Below, one piece after another: positions 25,447-34,795 of a stretch of 57,268 nt of DNA (positions are counted from its first letter, which is position 1; every line of letters begins with the position of its first letter). The notes below the pieces were generated by a model. The model had not been told where the DNA came from. It ran no database searches and saw only the letters and a list, made by a program, of their open reading frames with translations. The position numbers and the translations under genes were made by a program. The stretch comes from Thiotrichaceae bacterium UBA973 (GTDB lineage: Bacteria > Pseudomonadota > Gammaproteobacteria > Eutrophobiales > Eutrophobiaceae), in contig DBBX01000022.1 in NCBI GenBank assembly GCA_002292815.1, positions 1 through 57,268 of the forward strand, in the 5' to 3' direction.

Positions 25447-27537
25447 ATGCCAAACTCTAGAATCAAATTCTCATTGCGTAGTAAGTTAATGCTGTTATCC
25501 ATTGCTGTATTGATCATTCCTTATATAGGCTTTGATTACTTACGACAGATGGAGACTTATTTACGAGAAACACTAGAGGCTTCTTTGGTAGATTCAACCT
25601 ATGCAGTTGCGGGTGCTTTAAATGATAAACCAAAGTTATTTGAATCAAGCTTTAATGAAACTACAAACAGTTTATATTCACATCAATTGAACAATCCAAT
25701 TCAACTGGATGGTTACACTGATGACTGGTTATCATATATAGATTGGTCGGAGAGCTATTACTCTGAGTCGTCGATTGGCGCCGACTCAGACAACTTCAAA
25801 CTAATAATCAGTAAAGATGAACATTACTTCTATATCTTAATGCAGGTAAAAGATGATGGGTTGGTTTATTCCACTCTGAATAATACCGATCATATCAATG
25901 GTGATCATGTCGTTTTGGTTTATCGTGATAAATATCAACGATTACAAAGAGATTATTTGGCTCCAAGTGGCCCCGGCTTGATCCGTACTTTTCGATATGA
26001 AGAAACTTATGATGAATACGGTGTAGAAAACAGAACACAAAAAAATCTGACCAATACTTCTGCTGTTTGGCAAGCTGTGGATGATGGTTATAACATTGAG
26101 ATTAAAATACCGGCATACCTGTTGGGTAATTACCTTGGCATTATCTTGAATGATGTTGATGATACGAATGGGCATATAGAGACTGATACTATAAGTACCT
26201 TTGGTCGCGAGGATTATTCTGAGCCAGGAAAAATAATAAGTTCATCAAAGCGTATTGAAGATATTATTTATTCTCAAGGGCGCAGTGAAGGACGGCGTAC
26301 CTGGGTATTAGATAAGTCTGCCCAGGTTTTGGCGAGTGATGGTAGTTTGAAACGTGTTTTTCCAGACAATGTATTTAATATTGTTTACACGCTCTTATTA
26401 CCACCAGCCTATGATCAATTTAAAGATGATTTGGCTGGCGCATCCCGTTTGCAGGGCAACGAAGTTAAGCAAGCGTTGGCTGGTAATACAAAAACGCGTT
26501 GGCGATCATCTCCCGATGGGAAAGCAGTGATAGTCTCCGCGGCAACGCCTATCTGGTTTGATAACAAGGTGGTTGGTGCAGTCGTCGTCGAAGAAACAAC
26601 GAATAATATACAAATAATGCAACGCCAGGTATTAGCTGGTCTATTCAATAAAACGCTATTGATATTATTTGTTATTGTTTTTCTACTTTTATTATTTGCC
26701 AGTCGTTTATCTTCTCGCCTAATAAAATTAAATCGTGAGACAACTGCAGCGATTGATGAGCATGGAAAAGTTAGTGGTGATATTTCTGTCAGTACTGCTA
26801 GCGATGAAATTGGCGAGTTATCCAGAAGTTTTAGTAATATGCTTGAGCGCCTGCATCAATATCATAGCTACCTTGAGGGTATGGCCAGCCGTTTGTCTCA
26901 TGAGTTGCGCACACCCATGGCAATTGTTAAGTCATCACTGGACAGACTGCAACATGAGCAGGACGAAGAAGGCAGAAAAGTTGCACTTCAGGCAGCCGAT
27001 ACAGGCTTACAACGACTACAGGCCTTGTTAACTCGCTTGAGTGAAGCAGCACGATTAGAACAAGCATTACAAGAAGCGGATAAACAAACTACCGATCTGA
27101 ACGAATTTTTAGCGAAATGTATTGTTGGTTATGAGAGTGCATACCCAAAACAGTTGTTCAAGCTAAATACCCCTGAAACAATAATACGCTACCCAATTAA
27201 TCAGGATTTGTTTTTCCAGATGCTCGATAAACTCGTGGGTAATGCTGTTGAGTTTTCAAATAAAGATGAGGTGGTAACTGTGAATTTAATTGAAAAGATA
27301 AATTTAATTGAACTACAAGTTATCAATATTGGACCCGGTTTACCGGAAGATATGCTTAATGATTTATTTAATTCAATGGTTTCTATCCGTACTGTACGCT
27401 CGGGCACAGATCCACATCTTGGACTTGGGCTTTTTGTTGCGCGCCTGATAGCAGAGTTCCATGCAGGTAAAGTCTCTGCGATGAATTTGGAAAATGGGGA
27501 TGGCGTATGCATGACCATAACTCTGCCTGGCAACTAA
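25447..27537 (+). CDS. pdsS: dedicated sortase system histidine kinase PdsS
   Basis: A 696-aa membrane kinase. After a first TM helix (about 14-30) comes a large periplasmic sensor (35-395) whose first half (PIQLDGYTDDW ... YFYILMQVKDDGL) resembles a DOMON/CBM9-like carbohydrate-binding fold. A second TM helix (about 398-420), HAMP, HisKA with His 485 (SHELRTP) and a HATPase domain with N-box LVGNAVEFSN and G-box GLGLGLFVA follow. It pairs with PdsR. Confidence 0.92.
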   Translation: MPNSRIKFSLRSKLMLLSIAVLIIPYIGFDYLRQMETYLRETLEASLVDSTYAVAGALNDKPKLFESSFNETTNSLYSHQLNNPIQLDGYTDDWLSYIDWSESYYSESSIGADSDNFKLIISKDEHYFYILMQVKDDGLVYSTLNNTDHINGDHVVLVYRDKYQRLQRDYLAPSGPGLIRTFRYEETYDEYGVENRTQKNLTNTSAVWQAVDDGYNIEIKIPAYLLGNYLGIILNDVDDTNGHIETDTISTFGREDYSEPGKIISSSKRIEDIIYSQGRSEGRRTWVLDKSAQVLASDGSLKRVFPDNVFNIVYTLLLPPAYDQFKDDLAGASRLQGNEVKQALAGNTKTRWRSSPDGKAVIVSAATPIWFDNKVVGAVVVEETTNNIQIMQRQVLAGLFNKTLLILFVIVFLLLLFASRLSSRLIKLNRETTAAIDEHGKVSGDISVSTASDEIGELSRSFSNMLERLHQYHSYLEGMASRLSHELRTPMAIVKSSLDRLQHEQDEEGRKVALQAADTGLQRLQALLTRLSEAARLEQALQEADKQTTDLNEFLAKCIVGYESAYPKQLFKLNTPETIIRYPINQDLFFQMLDKLVGNAVEFSNKDEVVTVNLIEKINLIELQVINIGPGLPEDMLNDLFNSMVSIRTVRSGTDPHLGLGLFVARLIAEFHAGKVSAMNLENGDGVCMTITLPGN

Positions 27538-27599
27538 AGGGGTGTTCTCATTAACGCTACTTTATAGTCTTATTTATTTTTGATGATCCCAACTTCTGG

Positions 27600-28271
27600 T
27601 CATTTTATTGTTCTAGCTATCAACCCTGTTTGTGTTAGTGACAGCGAGTATATTGTTTTATCAATCATCGGTAGATAAGCCGCACTGCCATAATGTGTAT
27701 CGATCCACGGTAGCCACTTCTTATAATTATTAATTAATTTCCAGTAGTCGATCTCATTTCCCGAGTTAAGTGAATAAACGGTTCGTGGCTTTAGCTGTTC
27801 TTCTTCAATATCAGAATATCGTCCACTGATCCGTTCCAAACGATACTGTGAATTAAGTCCTAATAATTGTGCCCAGCTATGCCATTTAATAACACGTGCA
27901 TCCATCTGCCATTCATCACCACGGATTAGAAATTCATCAACTTTATTCTGATTCGCGTAACTTATTTTTGCTCGAAATTGTTGCTTATCTATTTGCGTGA
28001 AGATTAGCTGAGCAATGTTTTGCTCATAGGTCAGACGATCATAACTGTAGAGGTTTACAGCAATAGACAGAGATAACAATCCGGCCAGAAAAAGAGAAAC
28101 GCCAGATAGACTTTGGATGCTTGCGCTAATTAACTTTCCGCGGAAAAAACGTCTGATTCCCATAACGACAAATAATACGCTTAGCGTTAAAAGTACGGCC
28201 AAGCAATTTAAAATCCGGTAGTCCAAATTTATGGCATTTTCAATATTCAAAAGCGCTTTCAAGATTATCAA
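27600..28271 (-). CDS. two-TM membrane protein of unknown function
   Basis: A 223-aa protein with two TM helices (about 20-40 and 55-75) and a soluble C-terminal domain of about 145 residues (EWQMDARVIKWHSWAQLLGL ... RLERISGRY). Similar proteins are often labelled 'cation/multidrug efflux pump', but nothing in the sequence resembles a transporter. It is convergent with pdsS and divergent from the cNMP/rhodanese gene. Confidence 0.75.
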   Translation of the reverse strand: MIILKALLNIENAINLDYRILNCLAVLLTLSVLFVVMGIRRFFRGKLISASIQSLSGVSLFLAGLLSLSIAVNLYSYDRLTYEQNIAQLIFTQIDKQQFRAKISYANQNKVDEFLIRGDEWQMDARVIKWHSWAQLLGLNSQYRLERISGRYSDIEEEQLKPRTVYSLNSGNEIDYWKLINNYKKWLPWIDTHYGSAAYLPMIDKTIYSLSLTQTGLIARTIK

Positions 28272-28480
28272 TAAATATCAGCAACGTTAATTAAACTGTT
28301 GAAAATGGTCTGTTATTAACCGGCAACACAGCTTACAATTCATAGGTAATCTGTGAAACTAAATATGTCGCAGAAAAAACATAATTTTCGCACTATTTCG
28401 GCGTGCCCGGCGGTATGGTATGAGACCAAATTAAACTAACTTATAGATTAAGCTATTTTATTATTACTTAATATAAAACA

Positions 28481-30916
28481 ATGTCAGAAGCTAACGAACA
28501 ACTGTATCAGAAAATAAAAGAGCTGATACCAATCAATGAGTTACCTGCTAATCTTCAAGCAAGATTACTGCAGAAAGCCAAGGTCATGGAGGTAAAAAAA
28601 TCACGCTTTATCTTCAAACAGGGGGATAAAGATGATTACTCTTATTATCTCCTGGATGGTGAAATTGAACTCTATGCAAATGAACAGCTTGATAGTGTGA
28701 TTCAAAGTGGCAGTGACAGAGCAAAATATGCCCTAGCGCAATTACAACCACGACAATTTTCTGCAAAGGCTAAAACGCCACTCAAAATTCTATTGATCGA
28801 GCGTAATAACCTCGACCAGTTTATGTTGTTGTCACAAGAGACGACGGCTGATCCTGCTCTACGAGATGGTACAGGTGCTGATATGGAGGTTGATGAAGTC
28901 GATGGTGTCGATGATGATACCGACTGGATGACGCAGATGTTGCAATCAGAACTGTTCTCAAAAATACCTATGGCGAATATCCATCAGTTGTTTGCGCTGC
29001 TGGAAGAGGTCGAATTCAGCGCCGGTGACATAGTCATTAAGCAGGGTGATCCGGGCGATCATTATTACATTGTGTCTGAAGGGCGCTGTGCTGTTTCCAG
29101 AAAACCCACTCCCAAAAGCAATGATATCAAATTGGCTGAATTGAAAACAGGTGATAGTTTTGGTGAAGAGGCTTTAATTTCGGAGTCTACACGTAATGCC
29201 ACCATCACTATGATAACGGATGGTGTCTTGATGAAACTGACAAAAGATACCTTTGTGGAACTTGTTAAAAAACCAACACTACAATCACTATCATTTGATG
29301 AAGCAGATGCTTTGGTTAATGAAGGTAGCGCGAAGTGGTTAGATGTCCGTTTTCCCAACGAGCACGTAGAATCGTCTATCGATGATAGTATCAATATCCC
29401 ACTAAACTCGTTGCGACTGCAATCCGACAAGCTTGATTCCTCGATGATCTATATCCTCTACTGTGATACCGGTGGACGGAGTTCAACAGCTGCTTTTCTG
29501 TTAGCCGAAAGAGGTTTTGATGTTTCTTACCTCGATGGAGGTTTGGTAAATAATCCTGAAGCAGTTGCTGCACACACAGTAGTACCTAAGGCACCTGAAG
29601 CGGAAGAAAAGGCTGCTGCAGCCCCTGACAAAAAAAGCGATGACAAAGTTGATGCGGAAGCTCGTGTTGAGATATTGAATGCGGAGTTGGAAACAACACA
29701 AATAAGAATGGCTAGGGCAGAGAAGTCAAAAGATGATTTAAATGCTGAAAAGAAGAAAGAGCACGAAGCGAACCAGAAAAAACTAGAAGAAGAAAAACTA
29801 AAGCTCGAGAAAGAAAAGAAGCTAGCACAAGCAGAAGCAACAAAAAAAGCGGAACAGGAAGAAGCGAGGCTGAAAAAACTGCAAGCAGAGTCTGATAAGC
29901 AAATGCAGGAGGAAAAGAAAAAGCTGGAAGAGATCTATAACCAGAATGCTAAGGAAATGGAAAAAATCCAAAAGGCAAAAGAAGAGGCAGAAGAAAACCT
30001 ACGCAAGGAACGCGAGAAGTTGGAGGAGCAGGCTGAGGCTGCAAGAAAACAAATAGAAGAAGCCATGCGAATCAAACAGGAAGCTGAAACTTCGAGAAAA
30101 AAACTGGAAGAGCTTGAGGCTTCGAAGAAACTTCTAGAAGAAGAAGCCGAGAAGAAAAGATTGCAAGATGAAGAACGTGAAAAACAATTGCAGGCAGAAG
30201 CCAAGGCTAATATAGAAGAAGAACGCAAAAAGCTGGCTGCGCAATATGAACGTAATTCAAAAGAATTTGAAGAACTACAAAAAGGAAAAGCTGCCGCAGA
30301 GGCCGCAAAATTGGCAGCTAAAGAAGAAGCTGAAAAAATGATCCGGGAATATAAGTCGTCTCACGACAAGACGCGAGCTGAAGAAGAGGCCAAGTTAAAA
30401 GCCGAACGTAAGAAACTGGAAGAAGAATCTCAAAAAATACAGGAAGCAATGAAACAGATTCAGGCAGCCAAACTCGAAGCTGAACAGGTCAAGCAAGAAG
30501 CTCTAGCTGAAGCGGGTAGATTAAAAGAAAAACAAATGGAGTCGACCAGTTCCAGAGAGCAACGCAAAAAGCTGGAAGACGAAATCAAGGCTGCCGAGGA
30601 AAAGGCAGTTGAGGCTGAACGTGAGATTGAGGACGCGGCGCATAGAGAAAAATTAACGGAATCTGCGAAGCAGGTGAATGAAGTGGATCTGACCAAGAAG
30701 AAACAGCAAGAGAAGGCATTTCTTGCGCAGGTCGAAGATGACTTACAAGATTTTGAAGAAGCGCAAGAAGAAGAGTCCGCTTCGGTAACCCAGATACAAA
30801 TGCATTCGGACATGATGAAACGCATTAAACTTAAGGCAGCAGATGCTAAGAAGAAGGCCGCACAGGCTAATTCTAGTCTCCTTGATGATATTTCCGAGCA
30901 GCTTAAGAATAAATAG
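28481..30916 (+). CDS. two cyclic-nucleotide-binding domains, rhodanese domain and long coiled coil
   Basis: The 811-aa cytosolic protein has a first cNMP-binding fold (about 15-125), a linker rich in Asp, a second cNMP-binding fold (about 155-265; IKQGDPGDHYYIVSEG, GDSFGEEALISESTRNATI), a rhodanese domain (270-360) with active-site Cys 328 (LYCDTGGRSS) and a heptad-like Glu/Lys/Ala coiled coil covering about 380-790. There is no DNA-binding HTH, so it is not a CRP-type regulator. The second domain has the phosphate-cassette-like GEEAL...RNATI; ligand binding is plausible. It stands 81 bp before the fae-like gene. Confidence 0.85.
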   Translation: MSEANEQLYQKIKELIPINELPANLQARLLQKAKVMEVKKSRFIFKQGDKDDYSYYLLDGEIELYANEQLDSVIQSGSDRAKYALAQLQPRQFSAKAKTPLKILLIERNNLDQFMLLSQETTADPALRDGTGADMEVDEVDGVDDDTDWMTQMLQSELFSKIPMANIHQLFALLEEVEFSAGDIVIKQGDPGDHYYIVSEGRCAVSRKPTPKSNDIKLAELKTGDSFGEEALISESTRNATITMITDGVLMKLTKDTFVELVKKPTLQSLSFDEADALVNEGSAKWLDVRFPNEHVESSIDDSINIPLNSLRLQSDKLDSSMIYILYCDTGGRSSTAAFLLAERGFDVSYLDGGLVNNPEAVAAHTVVPKAPEAEEKAAAAPDKKSDDKVDAEARVEILNAELETTQIRMARAEKSKDDLNAEKKKEHEANQKKLEEEKLKLEKEKKLAQAEATKKAEQEEARLKKLQAESDKQMQEEKKKLEEIYNQNAKEMEKIQKAKEEAEENLRKEREKLEEQAEAARKQIEEAMRIKQEAETSRKKLEELEASKKLLEEEAEKKRLQDEEREKQLQAEAKANIEEERKKLAAQYERNSKEFEELQKGKAAAEAAKLAAKEEAEKMIREYKSSHDKTRAEEEAKLKAERKKLEEESQKIQEAMKQIQAAKLEAEQVKQEALAEAGRLKEKQMESTSSREQRKKLEDEIKAAEEKAVEAEREIEDAAHREKLTESAKQVNEVDLTKKKQQEKAFLAQVEDDLQDFEEAQEEESASVTQIQMHSDMMKRIKLKAADAKKKAAQANSSLLDDISEQLKNK

Positions 30917-30997
30917 TCCGCTTTCGTCTTTATTCAGCAGCAATTCTTCAGAAAAAATCCCTAATAATTAACTATTTTAACAAAGGAGTTAAAAAAT

Positions 30998-31546
30998 ATG
31001 AGTGAACGTATTGTCATGCGCGTTGGCGAAGCATTGGTTGCAGGTGGACCACCTGGAACTGCAGCAGAACCGGAAGTTGTTATTGGTGAACTTGATGGAC
31101 CTTTTGGTACTGCTTTCGCTAACCAAATGGCTTCACAAGTTAAAGGACATACAAAAGTCCTGGCAATAATGAATACCGATACTATGGTCCGACCTGCTAC
31201 CTTGATGGTCAGTAAAGTAACCGTTAATAAGGAACGCTATACCAACATCCTTATGGGTACGGTTCAGGGAGCAACTGCAAATGGTGTTCTGGATGCAGTT
31301 AGAAATGGCGATATTCCAAAAGATAAAGCGAATGAATTGGGTATTATTGTTTCTGTTTGGTTGAACCCATTAGTCGCCACTGCAGATGATCTGGATCATA
31401 AAATATTATTTGATATTCATCGTAAGGCGACTGCAATGGCTATCCATAAGGCTATGAATAATGAACCAGACATTGATTGGTTACTGGAAAATCAGGAAAA
31501 GATAGTACACAAATACTATCAAATGGGATTAGACGGTAAGATCTAA
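30998..31546 (+). CDS. formaldehyde-activating enzyme (Fae) homologue, divergent
   Basis: Fae joins formaldehyde to tetrahydromethanopterin. The 182-aa product matches the family along its length: the N-terminal RVGEALV, TAFANQ, KVTV and the C-terminal pattern VSVWLNPLVATADD. When aligned by eye with Methylorubrum Fae, the conserved GNEVAHIDLIIG becomes GTAAEPEVVIG, so the expected catalytic His is Glu 24 and a two-residue insertion precedes it. A non-canonical activity or a binding role is therefore possible. A strong Shine-Dalgarno (AAAGGAG, 9 bp) precedes the ATG, suggesting high expression. No other H4MPT-pathway gene is in the window. Confidence 0.85.
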   Translation: MSERIVMRVGEALVAGGPPGTAAEPEVVIGELDGPFGTAFANQMASQVKGHTKVLAIMNTDTMVRPATLMVSKVTVNKERYTNILMGTVQGATANGVLDAVRNGDIPKDKANELGIIVSVWLNPLVATADDLDHKILFDIHRKATAMAIHKAMNNEPDIDWLLENQEKIVHKYYQMGLDGKI

Positions 31547-31592
31547 TGCGCTTATCGGGCTGGTTCGTTGTTGTATGCGGGAGTAAAACCGG

Positions 31593-32783
31593 ATGCGTTT
31601 AGATGGTGTGGCTTATTACTTAAAACTAGTCATAGTAACATTGCTGTTTGTCTCTCCATTTTCAGTCTCAGCAGGCAGCAATGAATCTATCCCGGTAGTA
31701 AACAGCAATACGATTTTATCACCTGAAGAATTGTCATCTACTTATCATCGTGTTGATTCAGTAGTGTTCGAAGATGGGTTTTATAAATTCCAGCTTGAAT
31801 CAGATATAGGTGAATTTGAATTAAAATCTTTGGCTATTTTGAAGAAACGCATCACTGAAATAAAGATTGTATCTCAAGCAATAATCCAATATGAAAATCA
31901 GCACGAAGAGTTTTCAGATGAGTTGCGTAGTCAATTAAGTCTTTCTAGCGATTCTGCTGATGATTTTATCACGTCACCTTTTAAAACTGCGAAAAGTCTG
32001 GCAGGACAATTAGGTAAAAACCTGAATGCGACACTGGACGGTGAAGACCCTTTTGTTCGTCAACGATTAAATAGATATTCCCCCAGAGAACCAAATGATC
32101 CAACGGTAGCAAGACATAAACGTAATGCTGCATTTCAGTTGGGTCTTGATATGTACTCTAGCAATTACAAAGTACAATCATTTCTAAATACCGTTGCTAA
32201 TGCACGAGCCGCTGGTAAAGTTTCAGCTGGCGTTGGTTTAAGTAGTGGTTTTGAAACAACTCAATCACAGAATAAGATAGACACCAAGATTAGATATATT
32301 CTAAAGAGTAAAACGCTCTCTGAATTGAATGAATATAATGTTGATTTGCTTTTAAAGCTGGGCATCAACAGAAAGTTAATTGATTCATTTATTCAACATA
32401 AGGTCTTATCACCGACAAATAAAACAACAATAGCTACTTATCTTTCAGGGCTAGAAAAAGTGACTAGATTAGACCCATACATAGAAGTAGTTTTGACTGC
32501 AGAGGACGAGACAGTAGCATTCATATTTGAACAATTGAGTAAAATGTTGTTTCGTTATTATAATGAAATTGAAAATTTTTCTGCATTTTATAATTACAAA
32601 GGTCAGGCAGCTGTGTTGACCGAATCACGGCGAATCGTTTTTTTTGAATATGCAGATTTATTAATCTGGTCTGAAGAAAATGAAACAAAATACACGCAAG
32701 CAGCAAAGCATGCCAAGACATCTGGATACAAGGGATGGGAGGTGGTTAGTCTTGGAAGTTTGTCATCTTTAGTTGAGCCATAG
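31593..32783 (+). CDS. secreted protein of unknown function
   Basis: A 396-aa protein with a signal peptide (hydrophobic 10-26, cleavage near SVSA). The mature part is mostly alpha-helical and charged, with a Gly/Ala-rich segment (about 205-225, ARAAGKVSAGVGLSSG). I see no known domain and no cysteines in the mature part. It begins 46 bp after the fae-like gene on the same strand and may be co-transcribed. Confidence 0.7.
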   Translation: MRLDGVAYYLKLVIVTLLFVSPFSVSAGSNESIPVVNSNTILSPEELSSTYHRVDSVVFEDGFYKFQLESDIGEFELKSLAILKKRITEIKIVSQAIIQYENQHEEFSDELRSQLSLSSDSADDFITSPFKTAKSLAGQLGKNLNATLDGEDPFVRQRLNRYSPREPNDPTVARHKRNAAFQLGLDMYSSNYKVQSFLNTVANARAAGKVSAGVGLSSGFETTQSQNKIDTKIRYILKSKTLSELNEYNVDLLLKLGINRKLIDSFIQHKVLSPTNKTTIATYLSGLEKVTRLDPYIEVVLTAEDETVAFIFEQLSKMLFRYYNEIENFSAFYNYKGQAAVLTESRRIVFFEYADLLIWSEENETKYTQAAKHAKTSGYKGWEVVSLGSLSSLVEP

Positions 32784-32828
32784 ATGGAAGCGTTAACCTT
32801 TAAACATCAAGCTAACTTTCTGAACTCA

Positions 32829-33128
32829 TCAGGCATCAGGTGATTTAATATATAAGTCCTGAATTTGTTTTTTCAATTTTTCATTTCTGTTGTTTTGAAG
32901 ATTCAATAATAACGTTCTTATATTCTTAATATGTTTCATGTAGATTGTAAGTAGACCTATTTCAATAGGTGTTTTTCTGCTGCCAATAGAACGTATCCTT
33001 TCCTCATAGTAGTTTAAATCATTGAGCAACATTCCCTCGTTATCATCTAGCATCTTTTCGTAGTGAAAGATCTCCCAGAGTAATTCTTTTTCTTCTTCGT
33101 CTATCTTTAGAAATTTATTTATTGGCAC
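32829..33128 (-). CDS. small helical cytosolic protein, unknown
   Basis: A 99-aa, highly charged, probably all-helical protein (EEEKELLWEIFHYEKMLDD...). It starts with GTG, preceded by GAGGG. There is no TM segment and no recognised family. It is convergent with the secreted unknown. Upstream, 33129-33452 (324 bp) is an AT-rich gene-free stretch with an isolated TTGACA at 33298 but no convincing -10 and no structure I can name. Confidence 0.6.
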   Translation of the reverse strand: MPINKFLKIDEEEKELLWEIFHYEKMLDDNEGMLLNDLNYYEERIRSIGSRKTPIEIGLLTIYMKHIKNIRTLLLNLQNNRNEKLKKQIQDLYIKSPDA

Positions 33129-33452
33129 TTGCTTACCCTCTTAATCATAATAATCTTATCTAGTGCAATCGCCGCGCCAACAGTAAGTAGATATTAATAA
33201 AGATAATGAAAACAAGTGGATAAACAAATAATGCGATATTGAGTTGTCTCGATTTTGTTATATTATAGGATAATACGTCGTTCGAGCGCGACAGTAATTG
33301 ACAACTAATACATCAAATATCTAAATATAATTTTTATATGAAAGTACGCTGTTAACCATCTGAGCATGTCACAGACGCAGGAATATGAGGTGTCAAGAAT
33401 ATGGATTAAATGTGTTGAAAAACGCGCAGTGCATATTTATTCATCATCACTT

Positions 33453-34283
33453 CTACCACAACTCCCACACAGGTGTGAGTCCTTGTGGTAATTTTGCAAG
33501 TTTCCCTAATTGACTCCAAGGAGTATTGCCGTTGTGAAAGTCTGAACCAACTGATGCAGCAACACCATAGCGTTTGGCATAACCGGTAGCCAATTGAATT
33601 TCAGTTGATTGATTATGTCCAGTGATAACTTCGATAGCGCGACCATCAAATCCCTTGAATTCTTTGATTAAGTTGCGCAATTTTGTTGCGGTTAGTTTAT
33701 AACGCAATGGATGTGCTATTACCGAAACGCCACCCGCTGCGTTAATTTGAGCAATCGTTTCTTCGAGGCTAGGCCATTCGACTGAAGCATACCCCGGTTT
33801 GTTATTAACTAGATAACGTTTAAATACTTCTGTCTGGTTTTTTGCATTACCGTTTTCGATAAGAAAGGTTGAAAAATGTTGGCGAGTTACTGTCCCTCCA
33901 GCCGCGATTCGCTTGGCATTTTCGTATGCATTATCAATTCCGACTTTCCTGAGTTTCTCTCCTATTTTGATAGCGCGTTCTTCACGTAGATGATTCAGAT
34001 GAATAGTTGCATCAATGATAGTTTTGCTGTCTGCTTTAATATTTAACCCAACGACATGAATTGTTTTATTGTTCCACAGGCATGATAACTCGATGCCATT
34101 AATGAGTGTCACATTATGTTTTCTTGAAGCGTTTTGTGCGGCAACCAAGCCAGAGACTGTGTCGTGATCAGTTAATGCCAATGTGTTGATGCCAACCGCA
34201 CTCGCCTTTTCAACAAGTAACTCTGGTGAAAAGGCGCCATCAGAAGCGGTCGAATGGGTGTGTAAATCATATACATGTGACAT
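33453..34283 (-). CDS. PHP-domain phosphoesterase (RNase AM / YciV type)
   Basis: The 276-aa protein begins with the PHP metal motifs DLHTHSTASDG (His 8, His 10, Asp 15) and LTDHDT near residue 40, followed by GIELSC, HVVGL, VIAHPLRY and the late SDFHNG. This is the full length of the YciV/Rnm family, which hydrolyses nucleoside 3',5'-bisphosphates and matures 5' ends of rRNA. It is the last gene of a minus-strand cluster, 10 bp after yajQ. Confidence 0.9.
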   Translation of the reverse strand: MSHVYDLHTHSTASDGAFSPELLVEKASAVGINTLALTDHDTVSGLVAAQNASRKHNVTLINGIELSCLWNNKTIHVVGLNIKADSKTIIDATIHLNHLREERAIKIGEKLRKVGIDNAYENAKRIAAGGTVTRQHFSTFLIENGNAKNQTEVFKRYLVNNKPGYASVEWPSLEETIAQINAAGGVSVIAHPLRYKLTATKLRNLIKEFKGFDGRAIEVITGHNQSTEIQLATGYAKRYGVAASVGSDFHNGNTPWSQLGKLAKLPQGLTPVWELW

Positions 34284-34293
34284 TGATATACTG

Positions 34294-34776
34294 CTAGTCC
34301 CTGAAGTTTATATATTGTAATGGCAGTTCAAATTTTGCTTCTTTAATTGCAGTAATCGTTTGTTGTAAATCATCACGTTTTTTACCAGTGATCCGAACTT
34401 GATCGCCCTGGATTGCAGCCTGAACTTTCAACTTGCTACTCTTGATCATTTTTACAATCTTTCTGGCAAGATCAGTGTCAACACCTTTTTTTATCGAAAC
34501 GGTTTGTCGAGCCTCTTTATTATTTTCAATAATGTCGCCGTATTCCAGACAACGAACATCAATATTACGTTTAACTATTTTAGTCTCAAGAATATCGTGA
34601 ATCTGTTTTACCTGGAATTCAGACGAAGAGATGATCGTCAGGTTGTTCTCAACCAATTCAATCTTTGAATCGGTTCCCTTGAAATCAAAGCGATTACTTA
34701 TTTCTCTATTCGCTTGATCAATCGCGTTGGTAAGTTCATGTTGGTCAATTTCAGATACAACATCAAATGAAGGCAT
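34294..34776 (-). CDS. yajQ: YajQ-family nucleotide-binding protein
   Basis: A 160-aa protein typical of YajQ (MPSFDVVSEID start, NAIDQANREISNRFDFKG, QVRITGKKRDDLQ near the end). Family members bind c-di-GMP or other nucleotides and RNA. It lies 10 bp before the PHP gene and 19 bp after the DUF3301 gene. GGAG precedes the ATG. Confidence 0.93.
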   Translation of the reverse strand: MPSFDVVSEIDQHELTNAIDQANREISNRFDFKGTDSKIELVENNLTIISSSEFQVKQIHDILETKIVKRNIDVRCLEYGDIIENNKEARQTVSIKKGVDTDLARKIVKMIKSSKLKVQAAIQGDQVRITGKKRDDLQQTITAIKEAKFELPLQYINFRD

Positions 34777-34795
34777 TATTTAAATCTCCTTTGAT

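Noticed and set aside
29935..30825. Long antisense frames rich in Ser, Cys and Phe
   Set aside because: They arise from the Glu/Lys/Ala codons of the coiled-coil gene on the plus strand.
33298..33331. TTGACA with a TATAAT-like sequence downstream, possible small RNA promoter
   Set aside because: The spacing is about 22 bp and no terminator or structured RNA follows.
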